From an uncultured bacterium (GTDB lineage: Bacteria; Cyanobacteriota; Vampirovibrionia; Gastranaerophilales; Gastranaerophilaceae), in assembly GCA_905216055.1 (NCBI GenBank), contig CAJMSH010000016.1:1-22568 (forward strand): 22,568 nucleotides of DNA. Reading direction: 5' to 3'. The first letter of the stretch is position 1. Every line of letters starts with the position of its first letter. The translations under genes and the position numbers were made by a program. Below, in pieces: positions 1-7,746 of this stretch. The notes beneath the pieces are model-generated. The model did not search any database, was not told the DNA's origin, and saw only the letters and a list, made by a program, of their open reading frames with translations.

Positions 1-377
1 AATCTGACTTTAATCCATATATCTTTAATTCCGCCTTGTTCTTCCTGTGGTTTATAGGTTAAAGGCTGTCTTGCAATCAAAATTAAATTATTTAAACTAT
101 CAAAGACGCCAACTTCACGGATAAAGAATCCTCCAACATTATGAGGAATTAATGCCGTAGCTGAAACTCCGTCAACTTGTTGTGTTTCTACTCGATAAAG
201 TTCATTAACCAGTGTTTTCTGGTCTTGTCGCATCTCATAATATTCACCACAAGAATCACCGACGGCTATATACTTTAAGTCCAATTTCTCTCCGGTAATA
301 AGAGCTGAATTTATTTTTTCAAAACCTATATCGGTAATTATTGAATCAAATTTCATTTCTTCAATTAAAGAAGTCAT
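1..377 (-). CDS. Phage tail-collar fibre protein, N-terminal part (cut by window edge)
   Basis: Only the first 125 codons lie in the window; the frame is open through base 1. The start ATG overlaps the stop of the upstream gpI-like gene (ATGA), and an AGGAGG-like ribosome binding site lies just upstream. The N-terminus (MTSLIEEMKF), followed by AVGDSCGEYY and then GGFFIREVGVFD, matches my recollection of the DUF3751 tail-collar fibre N-terminal domain. That domain attaches a fibre to the P2-type baseplate through gpI. Position directly after gpI, at the distal end of the tail operon, agrees with this. The host-binding C-terminal part lies outside the window, so receptor specificity cannot be judged. 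Confidence 0.85.
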   Translation of the reverse strand, partial: MTSLIEEMKFDSIITDIGFEKINSALITGEKLDLKYIAVGDSCGEYYEMRQDQKTLVNELYRVETQQVDGVSATALIPHNVGGFFIREVGVFDSLNNLILIARQPLTYKPQEEQGGIKDIWIKVR

Positions 378-895
378 ATTGTAACCTCCTCGCTTGTTAA
401 GGTATAACTTACGATTGGTAAAATTGCTGTGTGAGCCAGATAAATAGTTAATCTTTCTAACCAAGAACGAACATTTTTGTGTGCATTGATTATATTTACA
501 ATGCGTGATTCCAATTTAGTTTCAAAGCTAGTTTCCAAATCTATAAACACTTTGAAGAAAAATGGTTCTCCATTATATTCAAACCATTCTGCTATATCAG
601 CTTTTAATTCTAATACTTCTAGTGCACTAATAATTGCATATTTTGTACCTCGATACTTATGAAGTTTAATTGCATTTTTTAATAGTGCTCGCTTTTCCTC
701 ATCCGTTTTACAAAACATCCAACCTTCTTCGCCTGTAATATGATATTGTTCAGCAAGATGAGGTAATGCATCTGAGGGTAACGTATCTATATTAGAGATA
801 TTTAAAACATCTGTATTGATTTTTGCATATTGTTCTTCGCATATTTCATCAAATAATTTAAGGTTAATATCAGCTATTGGTGCTAAACTACTCAT
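374..895 (-). CDS. I: Baseplate/tail protein I (P2 gpI-like)
   Basis: This 173-residue protein resembles the P2 gpI / phage tail protein I family, a baseplate component that helps attach the tail fibre. It contains LPHLAEQYHI, then EEKRALLKNAIKLHKYRGT, which matches the family core in which an early helix is followed by a 'hrrKGT' element. A longer frame begins at a TTG at 910, but the ATG at 895 is preferred because GGAGG lies 8 bases upstream. The start overlaps the end of the gpJ-like gene by 8 bases, and its stop overlaps the collar-fibre start, so translation is probably coupled. Order J-I-fibre is the P2 order. Confidence 0.87.
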   Translation of the reverse strand: MSSLAPIADINLKLFDEICEEQYAKINTDVLNISNIDTLPSDALPHLAEQYHITGEEGWMFCKTDEEKRALLKNAIKLHKYRGTKYAIISALEVLELKADIAEWFEYNGEPFFFKVFIDLETSFETKLESRIVNIINAHKNVRSWLERLTIYLAHTAILPIVSYTLTSEEVTI

Positions 896-1997
896 CAGCA
901 TACCCTCCAATAGTTATGTCATAATTTGTTAAATTCGCCCATTGATATTCCTTTATATCAATATCTTCAGGTTCTTCTAATACAACCTTGAACACTCCAT
1001 AAATAGAATTTAAAATGGCTGTAATTTGTGATTGAATTACATTCTTTCCAAGTTTTTCAGATAATGAGACTTTATACTCATTCATTCTCCCTGCAAGAGT
1101 TTCTTTTACTGAAGTTTCATCAGCATCTTTATAAAGAATAATGTGTGCTCTAATTGAAAAATCAACATTTTCTGCTGATATGACTTTTACATAATCGGTA
1201 AGTGGTCTGATTTTCTCATCACTCAAATATGTTTGTACTAATTTAATAATCTCTGGACTTGGATTCCCATCTTTAGTCAAAGGATAAACATTAACAACAC
1301 CCGGAGAAGGAGATGTTATTGCAACATCAATTATTGATTGGTGTGCAGACAAAGTATGATAACGATAAGCACCTCGACTTCCTGCGTTTGAAAATTTCTC
1401 AGGTGCATGTCTTATTCTTTCTCTTAAGCTGTCTGCTTCTTCATCATCAACACCTCCAGAACTTACTGTTGTGTTTTCTACAGTAGAGATATAATCTAAA
1501 GGCGTGATTAAATTATTGATTGAACCTAATGTGTAATTATTTGATGCACTACCGGGTGTTTCGCATATTGCATCCACACTTACGGATAATTCTCCTGCAA
1601 GAATTTTGACATCTTCGAGCGTTTGAAAAATAAAAAGACCGTCTTTTGTTTCTACTTCACAACCCTTTTGGATGCTACAAGTAAAATCTAATGGCTCATC
1701 CAGAGAGAATTTTAGAGTTGTTGTTGAACTATTTGCCAACAACTTAGTTACACCAAGAGGTTCTCCGATATGTTCCAAAATATCAAGGGGTGCATAACTT
1801 AAGAGATTTTGTTTTGCGGTTTCTTGAATTTTCATTCTTAAAACGGTTTCACGATATGCACCAACATCAATCATTAGCCGTTCAATTTGTGCAGGCTGAA
1901 GCACTTTACCGCTCTTTTCTTCATAAGCTGTAATCCATTCTTTTGTAATTACATCGGGGTCTCGTTCTATAAAATTAGGTTCAGGCAGCTGTGTCAT
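888..1997 (-). CDS. J: Baseplate assembly protein J (P2 gpJ-like)
   Basis: A 369-residue protein with the baseplate J family pattern. An N-terminal helical segment (PNFIERDPDVITKEW) is followed by a middle segment (SSGGVDDEEADSLRERIR), which is the hallmark 'GG.D.E.d..lr.Ri' of the family. Next comes GSRGAYRYHTLSAH, and then PSPGVVNVYPL, typical of the fold domain that follows. It forms part of the baseplate wedge of a contractile tail. The start overlaps the end of the gp25-like gene by 17 bases. Length fits typical P2/Mu homologues (about 300-370 residues). Confidence 0.92.
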   Translation of the reverse strand: MTQLPEPNFIERDPDVITKEWITAYEEKSGKVLQPAQIERLMIDVGAYRETVLRMKIQETAKQNLLSYAPLDILEHIGEPLGVTKLLANSSTTTLKFSLDEPLDFTCSIQKGCEVETKDGLFIFQTLEDVKILAGELSVSVDAICETPGSASNNYTLGSINNLITPLDYISTVENTTVSSGGVDDEEADSLRERIRHAPEKFSNAGSRGAYRYHTLSAHQSIIDVAITSPSPGVVNVYPLTKDGNPSPEIIKLVQTYLSDEKIRPLTDYVKVISAENVDFSIRAHIILYKDADETSVKETLAGRMNEYKVSLSEKLGKNVIQSQITAILNSIYGVFKVVLEEPEDIDIKEYQWANLTNYDITIGGYADE

Positions 1998-2352
1998 AAG
2001 TAACCTCTGCTCTACCTGTTGTGCTTGTATTCTTCAATGTCCATTCAACCTTTACTGTTAAATTTGATTCTTCTATTTCGACCTTTATAGAATTTATTTT
2101 TATTCGTGTTTCCCACATCGTGATTGCATCAGTTGCTTCTCTGACTATATTTGGGGTTGCTTCATTGATAGGGTAATCAATATATTTGTAGATATCTGAG
2201 CCGAATGTCGGACGATGCGGAACTGTACCTTTTTTAGTCAGAAGTATTATTGCGATGCATTGATTTATATCATCAACACCTTCTGCAACTTCTCCGATTG
2301 AATTTAGTTTTAATTGCCAATCAACGTAGGTGATTTCATTTAAATTTGTCAT
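1981..2352 (-). CDS. W: Baseplate wedge protein, gp25/gpW-like
   Basis: A 123-residue protein of the GPW/gp25 family, a lysozyme-like-fold baseplate wedge component also found in contractile injection systems. It shows IAIILLTKKGTVPHRPTFGSDIYKY, the usual 'qai..lL.T..Ger..rp.fGs.l' core (around residues 31-55), and then an EAI..WE-type segment (TDAITMWETRI). It lies between gpV and gpJ, the standard order. Five bases separate it from the gpV stop and it overlaps gpJ by 17 bases. Confidence 0.92.
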   Translation of the reverse strand: MTNLNEITYVDWQLKLNSIGEVAEGVDDINQCIAIILLTKKGTVPHRPTFGSDIYKYIDYPINEATPNIVREATDAITMWETRIKINSIKVEIEESNLTVKVEWTLKNTSTTGRAEVTYDTAA

Positions 2353-2357
2353 AGATA

Positions 2358-2867
2358 TTACATTGTTTTATTAGGGGCAGATGTCGGACTTCCTTGATTT
2401 CCTTTGTGGGTATGAGGATTATATATTTCTCTCATCGCTTGCATAGAGGATTTTTTATCCGTAATGTCAGCATTTGATTTTATTCCTGCTGTATTTGTGA
2501 AAGTCCCTTCGTGCTCGATATTTCCAATAAGTTTCATTGTTGAAAAAGCTACGGTAAGTGTTTGACTTTCCTTGTTAGCATTTATGTATGAGCCGTCTTC
2601 AAGATTCATTGATATTTCTTTTTCACTTTGTGTGACTGGAACATCTTCAGTTGAATAAATTGTTCCTAAAATGACTCCGTCTTCCGAATTTTCATCCATT
2701 AAACATGCAACTAATTCTCCAATATCGGGCATTACATAAAATTTGTCTTTGAGTGTTTTTGTTTGCAGGACTGGCAACCAGTAAGAAGTCGATTCGTCGT
2801 CTTGAAAACTTACACGAGCTTGAGCGTTCAGAGCGTTAATTTGAGAGACGATTCCAAATCTTAGCAC
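2358..2867 (-). CDS. V: Baseplate spike protein V (P2 gpV / Mu gp45-like)
   Basis: This protein resembles the gpV tail-spike family that pierces the outer membrane. The N-terminus reads LRFGIVSQINALNAQARV, then STSYWLPVLQ, the OB-fold of gpV. MPDIGELVACLMDE matches the family's 'P..Ge.V.vl' strand. The C-terminus carries NPHTHKG, an HxH motif like those that hold iron at the spike tip in P2-like spikes. The frame extends to a TTG at 2882. The GTG at 2867 is preferred because it gives the canonical N-terminus and has AGGTGG a few bases upstream; it also overlaps the gpD stop. Encoded length is 169 residues. Confidence 0.87.
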   Translation of the reverse strand: MLRFGIVSQINALNAQARVSFQDDESTSYWLPVLQTKTLKDKFYVMPDIGELVACLMDENSEDGVILGTIYSTEDVPVTQSEKEISMNLEDGSYINANKESQTLTVAFSTMKLIGNIEHEGTFTNTAGIKSNADITDKKSSMQAMREIYNPHTHKGNQGSPTSAPNKTM

Positions 2868-3829
2868 GATTCCACCTCGCAATATGTTTTATAACCATTT
2901 GACCTGTCATAAACATGACGAGCTTGTTTTATGTGATATTTACCTGAAAAATGCCCAATTCCTTTGAGTTCAATGTTAGTACCGGCAATTAAATACGGAT
3001 TTCCGATAAACTCAAGTGAACCTTCGATTTTATCATCGGCAGTTCCTAGAGCTGCTTTTGCTTTTACTATTGCTTGTTTTCTGTCAGAGCAACGGGCTGT
3101 GATTTTTAAAGTATCACCCTTTGCAACTTTCTCATTCCTAGCAGTTGCTTTAACAGTTTTCTTTTTCTTTGGATCAAAATAAGAAACTTGAACAGCTTTG
3201 TATTTTTGTGATGTCTTTTCTCTGAGGTTTATGTGAATTAAATCTTGTTTGTAGAATATTTGTGTTGGTTTTGAACCTTTAAGTTTTTGTACATCATAGA
3301 AAACAAGATTATTTTCAGCTATTTTGAAAATATAACCGTATTGTTCTGCTAATTTTGTGAGGAATGATAAGTCTCTTTCCTGATTTTGCGTTATCCTATC
3401 AACTCGCACATCTGCAATCTCGCCAACGAGAGTGTATCCGTGCTTATCTGCTATCTCTTTTGCAATTTGTTTTAGAGTTTTATTTTCATATCCGACAGAG
3501 TTTTTTTGTCTTAAAGGCTTTTTTATTCCGGTTGCAAGACCTTTTACCGTAATTGTGTCCGGAGGGGTGTCGTATTCTAACTCGTCAATTTCAAATACTC
3601 CGCAATTAAGAAGTTTTTCTGCCTCATAACCAATATATGCACGCAAGGAATCTCCTTTAGTTGGTATCCAAGCACCTTGCCATATTTTTTCGGCATCTTC
3701 AAAAGTAATTACAAGTTCGTCAGATTCTCCATGTTCAACATCTGTATATTCAATAGAAGTAACGTATGGAGCGACATCTCGTGTTATATTCTTTTTGTCA
3801 TAAAACAACTCAAAAATTGGGACTAGCAT
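2861..3829 (-). CDS. D: Late control protein D / baseplate hub (P2 gpD-like)
   Basis: A 322-residue protein of the phage late control D family, the hub that sits above the spike (homologous to T4 gp27 and VgrG N-terminal domains). It opens with PIFELFYDKKNITRDVAPYV, and a GDSLRAYIGY segment follows, both typical of Mu gp44/P2 gpD. The ending includes AGTNIELKGIGHFSGKYHI, the usual C-terminal 'G..v.l.G.g..f.G.Y.i..v.H' motif. It is separated from gpX by a reversed toxin-antitoxin pair, whereas X and D normally adjoin. The ribosome binding site (AAGAAAG) is modest. Confidence 0.9.
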   Translation of the reverse strand: MLVPIFELFYDKKNITRDVAPYVTSIEYTDVEHGESDELVITFEDAEKIWQGAWIPTKGDSLRAYIGYEAEKLLNCGVFEIDELEYDTPPDTITVKGLATGIKKPLRQKNSVGYENKTLKQIAKEIADKHGYTLVGEIADVRVDRITQNQERDLSFLTKLAEQYGYIFKIAENNLVFYDVQKLKGSKPTQIFYKQDLIHINLREKTSQKYKAVQVSYFDPKKKKTVKATARNEKVAKGDTLKITARCSDRKQAIVKAKAALGTADDKIEGSLEFIGNPYLIAGTNIELKGIGHFSGKYHIKQARHVYDRSNGYKTYCEVESC

Positions 3830-3860
3830 ATTAATCTTTCTTAAAAAATAAATAAAAGGG

Positions 3861-3889
3861 TTGAAATTTAATAACTAATTAGTTATAAT
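3861..3889 (+). promoter_or_regulatory. Sigma70-type promoter of the toxin-antitoxin pair
   Basis: TTGAAA at 3861-3866 and a perfect TATAAT at 3884-3889 are separated by exactly 17 bases. The promoter points to the plus strand, 16 bases upstream of the toxin start at 3906. It is the clearest consensus promoter in the window. Confidence 0.85.
3871..3886. promoter_or_regulatory. 16-bp perfect palindrome, probable antitoxin operator
   Basis: ATAACTAATTAGTTAT is its own reverse complement. It fills the spacer and overlaps the first bases of the -10 box of the toxin-antitoxin promoter. HigA-type antitoxins are known to autorepress by binding such palindromes; that this palindrome is the operator is inference from position and symmetry. 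Confidence 0.75.
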
Positions 3890-3905
3890 ATAATTAGGTA
3901 AAATA

Positions 3906-4274
3906 ATGACTAAAAAGTACAAAATCGTCTTTTGGCAAGATGAAAACGGATACAGTGAATCTCAAGATTACATAATGGATTTGAAAAACAGGTCAGTAAA
4001 GTCAAAAGATGCAAGAATAAAACTAAATAAAATTGTTGAATATATGGATATGCTGGAAACATACGGAACTGAAATCGGCGAGCCATATATTAAACATATT
4101 GATTGCGAAATATTCGAACTTCGTCCTCTTAGAGATAGATTTTTTTTCTTTTACAAACAAGAAAACAGATACATAATTCTGAATCATTTTGTAAAGAGAA
4201 CTCAAAAAACTCCAAGACGAGAAATAGAAAAAGCATTCAAACTTGCTAAAGACTTCAACGAAAGGAATTTATAA
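3906..4274 (+). CDS. higB: HigB/RelE-type toxin (phage Gp49-like family)
   Basis: A 122-residue protein of the RelE superfamily, HigB or phage-derived Gp49-like branch. These toxins cleave mRNA at the ribosome. Diagnostic segments are the N-terminal YKIVFWQDENG, a central IFELRPLRDRFFFFY ('iwELR...g..Ri.y') and NHFVKRTQKTPRREIEKA ('h.F.Kk..ktp..ei..A'). It is followed one base after its stop by the antitoxin start, in the toxin-first order typical of HigBA. It has its own promoter and runs against the surrounding tail genes. Confidence 0.9.
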   Translation: MTKKYKIVFWQDENGYSESQDYIMDLKNRSVKSKDARIKLNKIVEYMDMLETYGTEIGEPYIKHIDCEIFELRPLRDRFFFFYKQENRYIILNHFVKRTQKTPRREIEKAFKLAKDFNERNL

Positions 4275-4275
4275 A

Positions 4276-4560
4276 ATGAAAAATCAAAAATATAGTTCAA
4301 ATTGGTCAGATTTTAAAGAATCCCTTGATTTATCCAAAGAGGAATTAGCTGAAATTGATTTAAAAATAGAACTCATGGGAAAAATTCTTCAAATTCGTAA
4401 AGAACTTGGCTTAACTCAAGCTGAATTTGCTAATAGATGCAATATTAAGCAGGAATATTTAGCAAGACTTGAAAAATCAAAAACTGCACCACAGATTGAC
4501 ACTTTATTAAAGATTTTAGTGCCATTAGGGTATAAATTGGATATAGTACCTTTACAGTAA
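4276..4560 (+). CDS. higA: HigA-type antitoxin, XRE helix-turn-helix protein
   Basis: A 94-residue DNA-binding antitoxin. The helix-turn-helix lies around residues 38-75: ILQIRKELGLTQAEFANR, then NIKQEYLARLEKSKTAP. Start at 4276 is chosen because it follows the toxin stop by one base, with AAAGGAA upstream. An earlier in-frame ATG (4243) would overlap the toxin and lacks a ribosome binding site. It would neutralise the toxin and repress the shared promoter through the palindrome at 3871-3886. Confidence 0.9.
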   Translation: MKNQKYSSNWSDFKESLDLSKEELAEIDLKIELMGKILQIRKELGLTQAEFANRCNIKQEYLARLEKSKTAPQIDTLLKILVPLGYKLDIVPLQ

Positions 4561-4595
4561 TTATTTTATTGTGAATGTGCGATTTATTGTTTTAC

Positions 4596-4628
4596 TTTGA
4601 ACTACTTCTTCCAAGGAGGTAGTTCAAA
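4596..4628. terminator. Long hairpin at the convergent end of higA and gpX
   Basis: The 10-bp arms TTTGAACTAC (4596-4605) and GTAGTTCAAA (4619-4628) are perfectly complementary. The stem can extend to about 15 bp on the plus-strand RNA with two G-U pairs. It overlaps the gpX stop codon and follows higA by about 35 bases. No uridine run follows, so it may be a barrier or RNA-stabilising hairpin rather than a classical intrinsic terminator. Confidence 0.45.
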
Positions 4629-4817
4629 TTGTATAGTTTGAGAAGTATCTAAAACTGGGATTTTTAGTTTTATTCCTGATTCAATAACGGGGTCTTTGGG
4701 TACTGTTGGATTCGCTTTTATAATCTCTTCATAAAGATTGGGGTTATCATAAAACTTGTATGAGATACTATCCCAACGGTCTCCGTCTTTTGTTATGTAG
4801 GAATAAAATTCCGTCAT
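4602..4817 (-). CDS. X: Tail protein X (P2 gpX-like, LysM-type)
   Basis: A 71-residue protein of the tail protein X family. The core YITKDGDRWDSISYKFYDNP matches the family's LysM-like 'dG.t.d.i..r.yG' pattern, and the C-terminal part contains LKIPV, the usual end of the module. Start is the ATG at 4817, with CAGGAG upstream; a longer frame begins at TTG 4838 but lacks support. It lies between gpU and gpD as in P2. A G+C-rich island separates it from gpU, and the reversed higBA pair follows it. Confidence 0.88.
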   Translation of the reverse strand: MTEFYSYITKDGDRWDSISYKFYDNPNLYEEIIKANPTVPKDPVIESGIKLKIPVLDTSQTIQFELPPWKK

Positions 4818-4844
4818 TTTCTGCTCCTGTAAAATCAAAGATTT

Positions 4845-4882
4845 CTACGTCGCCATCGTAGTGCTTTCGCACCGGCTAACGC
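4845..4882 (-). repeat. G+C-rich hairpin island A between gpU and gpX
   Basis: On the minus strand this island carries GCGTTAGCC, then the GNRA-type hairpin GTGC-GAAA-GCAC, then CTACG-atggcga-CGTAG. It is about 55% G+C in an A+T-rich setting. The 14-mer CGATGGCGACGTAG (plus-strand positions 4845-4858, reversed) is repeated exactly at 13986-13999 in the same orientation relative to the flanking operon. The gpU stop codon (TAG) lies inside it. Confidence 0.6.
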
Positions 4883-5295
4883 TTTTTAAATCCTTTTTCA
4901 TTTTTTTTATCTTCAGGGACTTTTCCTGTATATTCTCTTAACCGGACATCGACCTGCACAGACATCAAATCACCTTCTGAAGAGGCTTGTTCTACTGCTT
5001 GTCCGATTTCTTCTATGATGAATACTCCGACATATTCACCGTTTCCTTTGATAAATTTCAAAGGTATTGCTGTATCTGCGACATCTTTTAGCTTTTTTAT
5101 TTCATCTTCAGGGACACAAAAAGAACGATGAAAATTAAGTTTAATATCTTCTTCCTGCAAATTCTTGCCTAAGAATTGAAGAATGGGTTTGTTTTCAATC
5201 CGCTCATGCTGAGCATAATTGTATGAGACAGTTTCATTTAAACCGTTAAAGTAAGTGATTAATTCAAATTTTATATCTCCAAGTTGAGCGAACAT
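4876..5295 (-). CDS. U: Tail protein U (P2 gpU-like)
   Basis: A 139-residue protein with the gpU family pattern: MFAQLGDIKFELITYFNG, then HERIENKPILQFLGKNLQ, which corresponds to the family's 'h..i.gkp.lq..G..l..i.l...f'. It then has VGVFIIEEI. P2 gpU acts as a tail terminator/completion protein. Its start directly adjoins the tape measure stop. The stop codon lies inside the G+C-rich island A, and the last residues (KKR) are encoded at its edge. Confidence 0.9.
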   Translation of the reverse strand: MFAQLGDIKFELITYFNGLNETVSYNYAQHERIENKPILQFLGKNLQEEDIKLNFHRSFCVPEDEIKKLKDVADTAIPLKFIKGNGEYVGVFIIEEIGQAVEQASSEGDLMSVQVDVRLREYTGKVPEDKKNEKGFKKR

Positions 5296-7746
5296 TTAGT
5301 AAGCTACCCTTTCCTTGCGTTCAAATTCTCTTTTAATGATGTTCACAACTTCATCTTTATGTTTTTTAAGCATTTTCAGAAACTCATCCTTAGATTCACT
5401 TCCTGATATTGTGATTGTTGGATTGTAGGTAATGACAAATGATGGAGAAGCTGATTTATTCACTCCTCTTGTGTGGGCTTTTAATCCCCCTGAAAAGACT
5501 CCCAACGTCTTGTTCATCGCATTTTGAAGTGGCAACGGTTTTAATGTTGATGCAATAGTCTCGATAATTTTTACTTTGTGCAAATCTTTTAAAGGTCCTG
5601 TTTTAGCAGGTGAATGTGGCAGGTGGTCTCTTATAACTTGAGCAACTTTTGCAATACAACCTTTTACTTTTGCAAGTCCTGACATTATTCCGCTTGCAAG
5701 CATAGTCGTGATTTTACTACCAAATTCAAATGCTTTAGTCACAAGTTCAACTAATTTAACGATTATATTTGCAATCGCTTTTCCAAAACGAACGCCCATT
5801 TTTTCTGCGGCTCCACCTGTATCATCAACAGGTTTTATAAGTTTTTTGAACCACTCAACAATTGCTTTGATAGGTGCAAGTATAGGAGAGATAGCCTTAC
5901 CGATTCGTTGGAATAATGGCATCAACGGTTGTAAACCTTCTTTTAATCCTTGCCACATACCTTTAAAGAAGGCTGAAATTGGTTTCCAGTATTTGTAAAT
6001 TACAAGTGCAACAACTCCAATTGCTAAGGCAATCCAACCTAATGGAGAAGTGAGAAGCGTTACAGAGAAAGCTCTAAAAGCAACAATTGCATTTTTTATC
6101 ATGCCTGGAATGGATAGAAAACCTGTTTTGAACGCCTTTAAACCGCTTATAAAATTTGTCGGCAGTGCTTTTAATGATGTAACTGTCCAATCCTTTAGTG
6201 ATATAGCTGACTTTGAAATATTTGCAGGCAGTTCAGTAAAAGTTCTTATTAGACCTTTTCTCATCTCATTATCAATTCGCCTTATATCCGCACCGAAGCC
6301 CAATAAAGTATGTTTCGGAAGATTTAAACCAAGTTTATTCCCCGATTTAAAGACGTTAAATGCTGTATCAAGTGAGTGAGAAGTGCTTGTTAATCCTGCA
6401 TTTTGCAACAACAGAACGGCATTTTTAGTGAGAACAGGTGTTAAATCACGAGCATATCCTAAAAATTTGCCGTACATTCCAACAAATTTTCCTATAATTA
6501 TCGTAGCAGTACCGAGGGTTGTGAGGAGTATTCCTAATCCGATTGTTCCTATAATTGCACCAAACAAGCCTTTTTGAAGTAGCGGATTGTTGTTTATTTT
6601 AGTGAGTAATTCATTAATTTTTTGAATCGGTTCGTGCAGATGAGGGAATACAAGCTCTTTCATATTGATTTTGAGCAGTTTAAACTGTTCGTTTGTAGTT
6701 TGCATCATATTCTCAAAGTCAGAATCAACAACACCTTCAGCACTTAGAGCAGATGCTTTAATCCTTTTATATTCGTCAAGATTTTGCATCATAGGTTTAA
6801 TAAAGTTTAATACCTGCTTGTCTTGGAATACTTCTGATACTTTGAAAACATCCCCTCCTGAGAGTTGTGTCATCATTTCAATAACTTCAAGAATAGGATC
6901 ACGTCCTTGAGCTGCTGCATTTAAAAGAACTTTTTTAAGATTTACTCCAAATACTTCTTCAAAGTTTTTAACAGCAAGCGGAGATGTAACCTTTTGAATA
7001 AAGTTTTCTAAGTTATTGGCTGCTTCGGAAGCTTCGCCGGCACCTTTCATAGCGACCTGCAACGCAGCACCTAAAGAAGCTACAGCAGGAGTACCACGCA
7101 TTCCTAACATACTGGCACCAGCTGTTAAAGATGGGAACGCAGAAGCCATATCCTTTAATTCAAATCTTCCTTCTTTACCTGACATAGCAAGGATATCCAT
7201 TGCTTTGCCGAGTTCGGAAATCGGAACTTTTAAGTTATCAGTAACGGAGAATGCTGTTCTAGAAATATCCTCAATGACGGCTTGTTCACCAGTAGCGGTT
7301 CTTCCTATTACGTTCATATAATCAAGGGCTTTTTGCGGGTCAATACCTGATGCAACTAGAACGTTCAAACCCTCTGCGATTTCAGGTCGCATTTGGTTTG
7401 TGTATCTTGAAATGGAAGCAAGACGTTTATCCATATCTTCTAATTGTTTTGCGGATAATTGTCCAACATTGCCGAGTTCTCTTAATCTGTGCTCCATCTG
7501 AAAGGCTTCGGGAATTGCTTCTGTTATCCCTAATTTATATGCAAGACCACCACCAATAGCAGTTAATCCTGCACCTAACTTAGTCATATTCTGACCGAGT
7601 TTATCCAACATTTCAGATGTATCTTTGATTTCATCCTGCAACTTTGCAAATTCATCGTTGGACTTGCGAACAGCATCTTTGATAACCTTTGACATTTTAT
7701 CAAAGGCTACAAGGGTTAATGATACTTTCATCATTGTGTCGAGCAT
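5296..7746 (-). CDS. Tail tape measure protein
   Basis: An 816-residue tape measure protein that sets tail length and is probably ejected with DNA. An N-terminal coiled-coil stretch (about 8-60) is followed by a region like the phage minor tail domain (TP901/PhageMin_Tail), around residues 85-260, including IDPQKALDYMNVIGRTATG. Two hydrophobic segments, about 394-425 and 563-585, could insert in the membrane. The glycine/serine-rich tail is followed by a basic C-terminus (KREFERKERVAY). It overlaps the frameshifted gpE' reading frame by 16 bases, the order chaperone-then-tape measure that is nearly universal in tailed phages. Confidence 0.93.
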   Translation of the reverse strand: MLDTMMKVSLTLVAFDKMSKVIKDAVRKSNDEFAKLQDEIKDTSEMLDKLGQNMTKLGAGLTAIGGGLAYKLGITEAIPEAFQMEHRLRELGNVGQLSAKQLEDMDKRLASISRYTNQMRPEIAEGLNVLVASGIDPQKALDYMNVIGRTATGEQAVIEDISRTAFSVTDNLKVPISELGKAMDILAMSGKEGRFELKDMASAFPSLTAGASMLGMRGTPAVASLGAALQVAMKGAGEASEAANNLENFIQKVTSPLAVKNFEEVFGVNLKKVLLNAAAQGRDPILEVIEMMTQLSGGDVFKVSEVFQDKQVLNFIKPMMQNLDEYKRIKASALSAEGVVDSDFENMMQTTNEQFKLLKINMKELVFPHLHEPIQKINELLTKINNNPLLQKGLFGAIIGTIGLGILLTTLGTATIIIGKFVGMYGKFLGYARDLTPVLTKNAVLLLQNAGLTSTSHSLDTAFNVFKSGNKLGLNLPKHTLLGFGADIRRIDNEMRKGLIRTFTELPANISKSAISLKDWTVTSLKALPTNFISGLKAFKTGFLSIPGMIKNAIVAFRAFSVTLLTSPLGWIALAIGVVALVIYKYWKPISAFFKGMWQGLKEGLQPLMPLFQRIGKAISPILAPIKAIVEWFKKLIKPVDDTGGAAEKMGVRFGKAIANIIVKLVELVTKAFEFGSKITTMLASGIMSGLAKVKGCIAKVAQVIRDHLPHSPAKTGPLKDLHKVKIIETIASTLKPLPLQNAMNKTLGVFSGGLKAHTRGVNKSASPSFVITYNPTITISGSESKDEFLKMLKKHKDEVVNIIKREFERKERVAY

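Noticed and set aside
5708..7559. Several plus-strand open frames opposite the tape measure gene
   Set aside because: They are antisense shadows of a strongly supported gene, with no ribosome binding sites and no domain-like sequence.
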